Below, one piece after another: positions 35,756 to 42,622 of a stretch of 61,980 nucleotides of DNA. The notes beneath the pieces are model-generated. The model had not been told where the DNA came from. It ran no database searches and was given only the letters and a program-made list of their open reading frames with translations. The position numbers were made by a program, and so were the translations under genes. Source of the DNA: an uncultured Desulfobacterales bacterium (GTDB taxonomy: Bacteria; Desulfobacterota; Desulfobacteria; Desulfobacterales; UBA11574); NCBI GenBank assembly GCA_937998305.1, contig CALLDL010000055.1:1-61980 (forward strand), read 5' to 3'. Within the stretch, counting starts at the first letter, position 1, and every line of letters starts with the position of its first letter.

Positions 35756-35828
35756 TCAACCTAATAATTTCTTTATCTGTTTTCCTCCTTAATGACCAAT
35801 GGGCTCAAACCGATTGGTCATTTTTTTT
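35756..35828 (+). ncRNA. Predicted sigma54-dependent small RNA with anti-Shine-Dalgarno motif
   Basis: The interval between the -24/-12 promoter and the intrinsic terminator defines a transcript of about 73 nt with no open reading frame of note. Its 5' half is U/C/A-rich and predicted unpaired. CCTCCTT (35784-35790) is the exact complement of the consensus ribosome binding site AAGGAGG and lies just before the terminator stem, so it would be exposed. The architecture (single-stranded CU-rich seed, terminator hairpin, U-tail) is that of base-pairing regulatory RNAs. Many genes in this window have AAGGAGG or AGGAGG sites, including hcp, the CMD gene and the GcvH-like gene. Expression is not demonstrated. 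A second possibility is a premature-termination leader. Confidence 0.65.
35791..35828 (+). terminator. Intrinsic terminator of the predicted small RNA
   Basis: AATGACCAAT (35791-35800) pairs perfectly with ATTGGTCATT (35813-35822). Two further G-C pairs are possible inside the 12-base loop, and eight T residues run from 35821 to 35828. This is the strongest terminator in the window. Confidence 0.88.
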
Positions 35829-35888
35829 GGAATTTTAAGTCAGTCTATGATGTTAACTCAAATGTCATACCAGTAGTTTTCAGTAATA

Positions 35889-35902
35889 CCAATACAGCGT
35901 AG
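35889..35902. repeat. 14-bp dispersed repeat CCAATACAGCGTAG, copy 2
   Basis: Identical 14-mer to 20386-20399, again downstream of a minus-strand gene. Just beyond it CCGCAT and ATGCGG (about 35909-35926) form a short hairpin without a T-run. Confidence 0.5.
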
Positions 35903-35937
35903 CAGAGCCGCATGAACCCTATGCGGAACTTAAGGTG

Positions 35938-36642
35938 TTAACTTTTTGAATGCCATGCGACCTTTTCCTTGACAATTTCAGTATACATGGACCCGGAATG
36001 GTCTGATAAGATTTTCTTGAAAGCATCTATGCTTTTATCTTGATCTCCAGTTTCAGCATACAACTCGCCTAAATTGAAAAGCGCTTCGTCTTTGATACTA
36101 TAATCAGGTGTTGTTACGATCATTTCAAAATATTTGGCTGAAGTTTTGTAATCTTTTTTTGCCTTATAAGAATAACCAAGACCGTTTAAAATAAGATTTT
36201 TAAGAAATAGTTCATCGTTAAAGTCCACAAACAATTTATTAAAATTTGCTATGGCTTTATCATAATCAGCGGCGGCATAACACATCTCTGCATAAGTAAA
36301 CCTTGCCAGTTTTCCCCCTTTTTTCCCCGAATATTTTTCCATAATTAGACCAAAATCTTTTCCCGCATCCAGGTAAGCTTTATTCGGATTGCCGGCTTTC
36401 ACCAATGTCTGATATTTGACAACACCCTGCTGAAGAAGAAAAAAAGCCTTGTTCTCGGATTTTTTCGAAAAAAATACTGTAACCGCGGCAACAATGATCA
36501 ATACAACGAAAAATGTAAGCGCACATGAAACTTGAACTTTATGTTCAGCGATAAAATTGAATAATCTTGTCCAAAATGTTATAAACTCGTCAGGGTCTTC
36601 AAGATCCCTTTTGCGAGCACGGGATATCTTTTTTGCTGCCAT
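35938..36642 (-). CDS. Membrane-anchored TPR protein (YfgM-like)
   Basis: A 234-residue protein with a basic N-terminus, one transmembrane helix (about 38-59, ALTFFVVLIIVAAVTVFF) and TPR-like repeats to the C-terminus (FTYAEMCYAAADYDKAIANF, DEALFNLGELYAETGDQDKS). YfgM-type proteins are periplasmic TPR partners of the Sec translocon. The match here is structural rather than specific. The start codon overlaps the stop codon of the upstream PfkB kinase gene by one base, so the two are cotranscribed. Confidence 0.75.
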   Translation of the reverse strand: MAAKKISRARKRDLEDPDEFITFWTRLFNFIAEHKVQVSCALTFFVVLIIVAAVTVFFSKKSENKAFFLLQQGVVKYQTLVKAGNPNKAYLDAGKDFGLIMEKYSGKKGGKLARFTYAEMCYAAADYDKAIANFNKLFVDFNDELFLKNLILNGLGYSYKAKKDYKTSAKYFEMIVTTPDYSIKDEALFNLGELYAETGDQDKSIDAFKKILSDHSGSMYTEIVKEKVAWHSKS

Positions 36643-37640
36643 TATTCCTCCAATAATTTTTTGATTCTCTGCCAGCCTTCTTCCGGAATGTTAGCCCCCA
36701 TAACCTGGCACACTTCATAACCACAGGCAGAGCCAAGTTTACCGCATTTTTCAAGGCTAAAATCGTTAACAAGTCCAAACAAAAAACCAGACGCCCAAAG
36801 GTCTCCGGCTCCTGTTGTATCCACGGCGGCACCGTCCCCCATGGGTTCAATGTTTATTGTTTTTCCGTTATGAGCAATAAAACTTCCCTGTTTTCCAACC
36901 TTTAGCGCTGCAATATGCGTGTTTTCGGCCATGAGACAAACTGCTTTGTTTTCATCCGAGCAGCCGGTATATGCCTGCGCTTCATCCTCATTGGCAATCA
37001 AAATATCAACGAAATCATTTATAATTCTTTTAAGAACCGTCTTTGATTGTTCAACAACCGTAAAGCTGGCAAGGTCCAGTGAGACGAGAGCGCCAACGTA
37101 TTTTGCGGCCTTTAAGGCTCTCATGATGAGATCCTCATTAAAAAGTAGATACCCTTCAATATGAACAATTGCGGCATTTTTAAAACAATCTTCAGTAATT
37201 TCATCGGGCTGAATTTCTGACGATGCACCGAGGAATGTGAACATGGAGCGCTGCGCGTCGGGTGTAATGATGGACAAAACCCTCCCTGTGGGCGATGACG
37301 ATTTAAAAAGGGCTGGATCGACGTTGTTTTTTTTCAGGTCTGTTTCAAACAGACGGGCCATATGGCCACTGCCGCTTTTGCCAACAAAGCATGCCTCTCC
37401 TCCGAGTTTGCCGATACCCACGACGGTATTACAGGCTGACCCCCCGGGCACGATAATAGGTTTTTGAGATGTTTGTAACAGTGTCTGTTCTATAAACTCC
37501 CTGTCGACATATTTCATTCCCCCTTTTACAGCGCCGGTTTTTTCCAAAAAGTCGTCTTCTTCATGCATAAGAATATCAATTAGCGCTGAACCGATACCCA
37601 CAATCAGTTTTTTGTTCTTGTCTAGTTGCATTATCACCAT
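36642..37640 (-). CDS. PfkB-family sugar/nucleoside kinase (adenosine kinase-like)
   Basis: A 332-residue ribokinase-fold enzyme. IIVPGGSACNTVVGIGKLGG is the substrate-side signature and AVDTTGAGDLWASGF the C-terminal PfkB signature with the catalytic Asp. Overall similarity is to adenosine kinase-like members that phosphorylate nucleosides or sugars with ATP. The substrate cannot be decided from sequence alone. An ATG 3 codons further in is an alternative start preceded by GGTGAT. It is translationally coupled to the YfgM-like gene. Confidence 0.88.
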   Translation of the reverse strand: MVIMQLDKNKKLIVGIGSALIDILMHEEDDFLEKTGAVKGGMKYVDREFIEQTLLQTSQKPIIVPGGSACNTVVGIGKLGGEACFVGKSGSGHMARLFETDLKKNNVDPALFKSSSPTGRVLSIITPDAQRSMFTFLGASSEIQPDEITEDCFKNAAIVHIEGYLLFNEDLIMRALKAAKYVGALVSLDLASFTVVEQSKTVLKRIINDFVDILIANEDEAQAYTGCSDENKAVCLMAENTHIAALKVGKQGSFIAHNGKTINIEPMGDGAAVDTTGAGDLWASGFLFGLVNDFSLEKCGKLGSACGYEVCQVMGANIPEEGWQRIKKLLEE

Positions 37641-37904
37641 CTGTTCATCGCTTTATCTTGTTGAAACACAGATTATTTATTTTGCCCTGAAAAATTGCTG
37701 CAATAGTTTGAAGTGAACTAAAGTTAAGGAATTCTATCAATTATATAAAAACATTAGAGCGAAGCGACACCATAACTTCCCCGATGAATTCGGGATAAAT
37801 AGGCACTTTAGACACTTTTAACTTGTACGGCTTTGAGTAAAACAGCCCCCTTCAGGGGCAAACCAAAGCCCGGTCCTTTGGACCAGCATTCTTTACTTGA
37901 TCCA

Positions 37905-38336
37905 TTACCAAACAAGGGCCTCATGAATCCATCCCTTGTCACCGTCGGCATGCTGAATGTGAATCCAGCTGCCTTTGCGTTTAAGAACTTTAAACGGTAT
38001 TCCTTTTTCGACCTCAAACAGTACCTCAAAACGCGGGCTTGGGCCTGATCGAATATTGCATTTTTCTTTTTTTGTAATTACTGAGGGAAATTTACCAAGA
38101 AGCGCTTTATGAATCCACCCTTTATCTCCTTCAAAATCGCTGAAATGGTACCATTGGCCGGACTTTTGAAATACGTTCAGTGGATGATATTTTTCCACAG
38201 CCCATAAGGTGTCATAATTTTTCCCCGGTCCAGAACGTATGTTGGCTATGGAAACCGATACTGCCAAGCGTTCAGCCGAAGCGACAGAAACCAATACCAA
38301 CAGCAGACAAAATGTTATCCATGCATAATTTTTCAT
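37905..38336 (-). CDS. Exported protein with two bacterial SH3 repeats
   Basis: A 143-residue protein with a signal peptide (about residues 1-21, ending SVASAERL) and two SH3b domains (NIRSGPGKNYDTLWAVEKYH to GDKGWIHKALLG; NIRSGPSPRFEVLFEVEKGI to GDKGWIHEALVW). The near-repeated WIH-ALL/V ends show internal duplication. SH3b domains often bind peptidoglycan peptides, so a periplasmic wall-associated role is likely. It sits between two unrelated genes on the same strand. Confidence 0.85.
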   Translation of the reverse strand: MKNYAWITFCLLLVLVSVASAERLAVSVSIANIRSGPGKNYDTLWAVEKYHPLNVFQKSGQWYHFSDFEGDKGWIHKALLGKFPSVITKKEKCNIRSGPSPRFEVLFEVEKGIPFKVLKRKGSWIHIQHADGDKGWIHEALVW

Positions 38337-38353
38337 TGTAAAAGGAAAAAATG

Positions 38354-39289
38354 TTAAAATATTATAAACCGGCGCCGTCGGCTATCAAGCCGTTCGATAC
38401 CTTCTTCTTTTGCCGTCTGTAACGCTGTTTCATAATCTTTTTGCGACAGATAAACAGAAAGTTCTTTGACCTCACCGGCTCGCCCGCAGGGTCTGTATTG
38501 CGGCATGATATTGACATAGGTGTTCAAAGAAATTTTGCGGGCAATAAATCTCATAATTTCCCGCGTCCCCGAAAGTCCGGATGGAAGTACCAGGTGCCTG
38601 AGTAAAATTCCGTTCTTGGCAATCCCACGACCATCGGTGACGAGGTCTCCTACCTGTCTGTGCATCTCAACGAGCGCTTTTTTTGTTATCTCAGGGTAAT
38701 CTTTGGCGTTACATGTTGTCTTTGCGATTTCAGGATCCCAGAATTTAAAGTCCGGCATATAAATATCGAAAACACCTTCTAAAAGTTTCAGCGTTTGTAG
38801 AGAATCATATCCTCCGCTATTATAGACCAAAGGAACCGAGAGTCCCTCAGGTATGGCCATTTCGACAGCGGCAAGAATCTGAGGAACAACATGGGACGGT
38901 GTAACGAAATTAATGTTGTGGCATCCTTTGTTCTGTAAGTGAAGCATGATGCCTGCTAACTGTTCGTTGGATGTTTCCTCTCCGTGTCCCAGATGACTGA
39001 TGTCGTAGTTCTGACAGAAAATGCACAGCAGATTACAGTGTGTAAAAAAAATCGTCCCAGAGCCGTGGGTTCCCACCAATGGGTCTTCTTCACCGAAATG
39101 CGCATTGAAGCTTGAAACATATGCTTTTTTACCGGTTTTGCATACACCGGTTTCACCGGTCAGCCGGTCCACCTTACACTTTCTAGGACAGAGTGTACAG
39201 GATTTTAGAATTTCGTAAGCCGTTTCAACCTTTTTGGCCAGCAATCCTTTCTCGAAAGTTTCAATATAGGCGGGGCTAAACGTCGGCAT
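38354..39289 (-). CDS. PflX-like radical SAM protein (COG1313 type)
   Basis: A 311-residue radical SAM enzyme. An N-terminal four-Cys segment (CTLCPRKCKVDRLTGETGVC) precedes the cluster motif CNLLCIFCQN, with GSGTIFFTHC just before it. The SAM-binding GG-like segment YNSGGYDSL is present. This matches the PflX group related to pyruvate formate-lyase activating enzyme. A substrate is not known. Only 17 bases separate it from the SH3 gene downstream. Confidence 0.85.
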   Translation of the reverse strand: MPTFSPAYIETFEKGLLAKKVETAYEILKSCTLCPRKCKVDRLTGETGVCKTGKKAYVSSFNAHFGEEDPLVGTHGSGTIFFTHCNLLCIFCQNYDISHLGHGEETSNEQLAGIMLHLQNKGCHNINFVTPSHVVPQILAAVEMAIPEGLSVPLVYNSGGYDSLQTLKLLEGVFDIYMPDFKFWDPEIAKTTCNAKDYPEITKKALVEMHRQVGDLVTDGRGIAKNGILLRHLVLPSGLSGTREIMRFIARKISLNTYVNIMPQYRPCGRAGEVKELSVYLSQKDYETALQTAKEEGIERLDSRRRRFIIF

Positions 39290-39369
39290 TTTATATACCC
39301 CCTGCTTTACTCAGAATTCGCTTTACGGATTGGGAACACGTTTTGTAATATCTCAATTGAGGTAAAACA

Positions 39370-41550
39370 TTATACTCCGATCATTGTTCCGCCCTGATAG
39401 ACCAGAAAAGCCATTCCCCAGGCAAGCAGCGTACTGTATGAAATACTGAAAATCATCCATTTTAAAGATGCGGTCTCACGCCGGATTGCAGCCAATGTTG
39501 CAATACACGGCATGTATAATAGAACGAAAACCATCATTGCCAAAGCTGCAATCGGTGTCATACCGGATGATAATAAGGCATTTTTAAGGGCTTCTGAATT
39601 CTCTCTTTCATCAGCAGCATAAAGTATTCCCATGGTACTGACAACGATTTCTTTTGCCACAAAACCGGTGAGAAGGGCGACACTTCCACGCCAGTCGATC
39701 CCGATGGGTGAAAAAATAGGGGCAACGACCTTGCCGATGCGACCCATAAAAGATTTTTCAGCCTTTTCAGCTTTTTTCTCTGTTAAAAGTTCTGCAACGG
39801 CAACATCCAGTTTCTGTGCTAATAATGCTTTGTCGGATTCTTGGGCGGCTTCAATCTCGGTTTGAAAATATGTTTTGACCTGTTCTATTTCCAAGTCATA
39901 ATTTTTGGAATAAGATATGTTGTGCGGGAATGCAGTCAGCGTCCATACGACAACCGAACCTGCAAGGATATACCCCCCCATTTTTTTTAAAAATAGTTTG
40001 CTTCGATCCCACATATGGATCAGCAGGCTTTTGATCATCGGGATTCTGTACGGTGGTAGCTCCATGACAAACGGTGCATCATCACCTCTTAAGAGGGTTG
40101 ATCGAAAAAGACGACCGGTGATAATGGAAAGAATAATGCCCAAAAGATAAATGCCGAAAATTACGGTTCCGGCCTTGGCGCCGAAGAAAGCGCCAGCCAG
40201 AATAATGTAAACCGGGAGTCTCGCGGAGCAGGACATAAAGGGGGTAATAAGAATGGTAAGGGTGCGATCCTTTTCACTTTCTAAGGTGCGGCTGGCCATA
40301 ATGGCCGGAACGTTACAGCCGAACCCCATCAACATGGGGATAAAGGATTTCCCGTGAAGTCCGATAAGGTGCATGATCTTGTCCATCAGAAAAGCCGCTC
40401 TGGACATATAACCGGTATCTTCAAACAAAGCGATACAAAAGAAGAGGATTAAAATATTCGGCAAAAAAATCATCACACTTCCCACACCTGCGATAACGCC
40501 GTTTATCAAAAAATCCTTAAAAATATTGTCCGGAAGCACATGGGCCAGCAATGTTGAAAATAGATTAATACCGCTGCTGATCCAGTCCATTGGATAGGCA
40601 CCAAGGGAAAACGTCAACTGGAACATGGCCCAAATGAAAAAAATAAAGATTGGAAATCCGATAAACCGGTTGGTTAGGACGAGATCCACGTTTCGGGATA
40701 TATCGACACGCTGTTTTGTTGATGTTGTAAGGACTTCCATGATGATCCCGGCGATAAATCCATAACGTTCATCCGTCATTATGATTTCCGGATCATCATC
40801 AAAACGATCCACGAGGAAATTCCGCTGGTTGTGGATTTCTCTGAGAATATCCTCACCGATTTTTCCGGTTTTCTCTAAAACGCGTTCCTTTACGATTTTA
40901 TCATCTTCAAGGAGCTTTATGGCCGTCCATCGGATATTGTAAGGGATGGAATCTGCTGCATGGTTCCCGATAAAGTGTTCAATTTTTGAAATGGAATCTT
41001 CAATGTCTTTGCTGTATTTTACTTTTCGCTTTTCAGGGATAACATAATCCGATTCCGCCAATTCTATGGCCTGTTTTAAAAGCGTATTGATACCTTTGTT
41101 TTTGTTTCCGATGGTAAAGACCACCGGAACTGCGAGAAGTTCGGAAAGTTTTTTATCGTCGATTTTGATTCCACGGGTTCGAGCAACGTCGGCCATGTTC
41201 AGGGCAAACAAGACTTTGCAGTCGATCTCTCTCAATTGCGTTGCCAAATAAAGACTGCGTTCCAGGTTGGATGCGTCGATGATATCGATGACAACATCCG
41301 GTCGTTCATCCAAAATAAAGTTCCGCGCAACGATTTCTTCAATGGAGAAGGGGGTCAAACTGTATGTTCCGGGAAGATCGATAATTTTCAAATCATACCC
41401 GGATTTATTGATATTCCCTTCTTTTTTTTCAACAGTTACCCCCGGCCAGTTTCCAACTTTTTGACGGGTGCCGGTTATGTTGTTGAATATCGTCGTCTTG
41501 CCTGAATTCGGATTGCCGGCAAGGGCTATTGAAAGGCGTTTTTGAATCAT
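39370..41550 (-). CDS. feoB: Ferrous iron transporter FeoB
   Basis: A 726-residue inner-membrane Fe(II) transporter. The N-terminal G domain has G1 GNPNSGKTT, G2 GNWPGVTVEKKEG, G3 DLPGTYSL and G4 NMAD. A helical spacer follows, then about eight transmembrane helices with the paired Gate/Nucleoside-recognition motifs (LPVYIILAGAF, GCNVPAIMASRTL, SCSARLP). Length is normal. It follows feoA by 9 bases and lies in an operon led by a Fur-FeoA fusion, so iron-responsive expression is expected. Confidence 0.96.
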   Translation of the reverse strand: MIQKRLSIALAGNPNSGKTTIFNNITGTRQKVGNWPGVTVEKKEGNINKSGYDLKIIDLPGTYSLTPFSIEEIVARNFILDERPDVVIDIIDASNLERSLYLATQLREIDCKVLFALNMADVARTRGIKIDDKKLSELLAVPVVFTIGNKNKGINTLLKQAIELAESDYVIPEKRKVKYSKDIEDSISKIEHFIGNHAADSIPYNIRWTAIKLLEDDKIVKERVLEKTGKIGEDILREIHNQRNFLVDRFDDDPEIIMTDERYGFIAGIIMEVLTTSTKQRVDISRNVDLVLTNRFIGFPIFIFFIWAMFQLTFSLGAYPMDWISSGINLFSTLLAHVLPDNIFKDFLINGVIAGVGSVMIFLPNILILFFCIALFEDTGYMSRAAFLMDKIMHLIGLHGKSFIPMLMGFGCNVPAIMASRTLESEKDRTLTILITPFMSCSARLPVYIILAGAFFGAKAGTVIFGIYLLGIILSIITGRLFRSTLLRGDDAPFVMELPPYRIPMIKSLLIHMWDRSKLFLKKMGGYILAGSVVVWTLTAFPHNISYSKNYDLEIEQVKTYFQTEIEAAQESDKALLAQKLDVAVAELLTEKKAEKAEKSFMGRIGKVVAPIFSPIGIDWRGSVALLTGFVAKEIVVSTMGILYAADERENSEALKNALLSSGMTPIAALAMMVFVLLYMPCIATLAAIRRETASLKWMIFSISYSTLLAWGMAFLVYQGGTMIGV

Positions 41551-41559
41551 TACGATTTA

Positions 41560-41787
41560 TTACTTCACATTTTCAACGGTAATTTGTGCAGCTTCTTCAA
41601 CGCGGAGTGATACATGATAACCTTTGACAATCAATTCCACAGGATCTTTCAATGGTGCATATTTTTCAACCTGAATTCTTGTGCCTTTGAGAATGCCCAT
41701 TTCAAGAATCCTTCTGCGAAGAGCTCCGATTCCGCCGACGCGGACGACAGTTGCGGTCTGCTTTTCTTTCATCTCACTTAACAACAT
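41560..41787 (-). CDS. feoA: Ferrous iron transport protein FeoA
   Basis: A 75-residue SH3-like FeoA protein (GGIGALRRRILEMGILKGTR, VELIVKGYHVSLRVEEAAQI). FeoA binds FeoB and modulates iron uptake. It sits between the Fur-FeoA fusion and feoB with gaps of 16 and 9 bases. Confidence 0.94.
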   Translation of the reverse strand: MLLSEMKEKQTATVVRVGGIGALRRRILEMGILKGTRIQVEKYAPLKDPVELIVKGYHVSLRVEEAAQITVENVK

Positions 41788-41803
41788 AAGCCCGTCTCCA
41801 TAT

Positions 41804-42484
41804 TCAGCTTCTAACCGTTTCTACCAGTATTTTTTGGGCCAAGCCGCGCCCCAGAACATACCGATTGTAGCCCACAGCAACCACCATTTGTCCTTTATTG
41901 AGGTTGGTAATGATGTCGATCTTATCTCCGACCCTTAAACCCATAGATAATAATCGCATGCGTGCGGAGGCGCCTCCGGTAAATTCTTTGATTTCCAGCC
42001 GTTCACCCTGTTTGGCATGAATCAGCGGCATGAGTTGTATATGATCTTTGAGGCATTTGGAACAGATGCCGTAGATTTCCATCTTGTGCTGAAGCATATG
42101 AAAATTATAAGTCGCAGCGATCTGAACCTGCATATTTTCGATTTGTTCGTCTTCGAATTCGTAAATATGCTTACATTTTGTACAGATCATGTGATCATGA
42201 TGCTGACCTAAATGTCGATGCTCGTAACGAACTTCTCCATTGTAAAATCTATTTTTACTGGCAAATCCGAATCGACACATCAGCTTTAAAGTATCCCTGA
42301 CAAAATCGGGTGTAAATGTATATCCGCTTTCATCGAGAAGCTGAATCAACTCGCTGATGGTAAGGTGGCGTTCAGTTTGAAGAAAGACGTCAAGGATCTT
42401 AAATCGATCTTCGAACGCATCAATATTTTCCTGCTTAAACAGCGTTTTAAACTGCTCCTTTTCTTGGCTATGAACGCGTTTCAT
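41804..42484 (-). CDS. Fur-FeoA fusion regulator
   Basis: A 226-residue protein in two parts. Residues about 8-145 form a Fur-family repressor: winged HTH (ISELIQLLDESGYTFTPDFV), HRHLGQHHDHMICTKC metal site and second CSKC pair. Residues about 150-225 form an FeoA-type SH3 domain (LEIKEFTGGASARMRLLSMG, RVGDKIDIITNLNKGQMVVA). The junction is in one frame without any stop codon or low-complexity linker, so this is a genuine fusion. It is the first gene of the feo operon and could repress it in response to iron. I found no clear classical Fur box upstream (42485-42622). Confidence 0.9.
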   Translation of the reverse strand: MKRVHSQEKEQFKTLFKQENIDAFEDRFKILDVFLQTERHLTISELIQLLDESGYTFTPDFVRDTLKLMCRFGFASKNRFYNGEVRYEHRHLGQHHDHMICTKCKHIYEFEDEQIENMQVQIAATYNFHMLQHKMEIYGICSKCLKDHIQLMPLIHAKQGERLEIKEFTGGASARMRLLSMGLRVGDKIDIITNLNKGQMVVAVGYNRYVLGRGLAQKILVETVRS

Positions 42485-42622
42485 GTAAATTCCTCAGGAA
42501 AAGAGTCTTATCTTATCTGAAGACCTTATATCCCTTTATTAAGAACTATCTCCAAAATTAATGCTTGATCAAAGTGTTGTCAATAAACCAACTTGTTGGA
42601 AATGAAACAAATATCTAAACAT

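Noticed and set aside
42485-42622. Fur box upstream of the Fur-FeoA fusion
   Set aside because: No sequence close to the GATAATGATAATCATTATC consensus could be found by eye.
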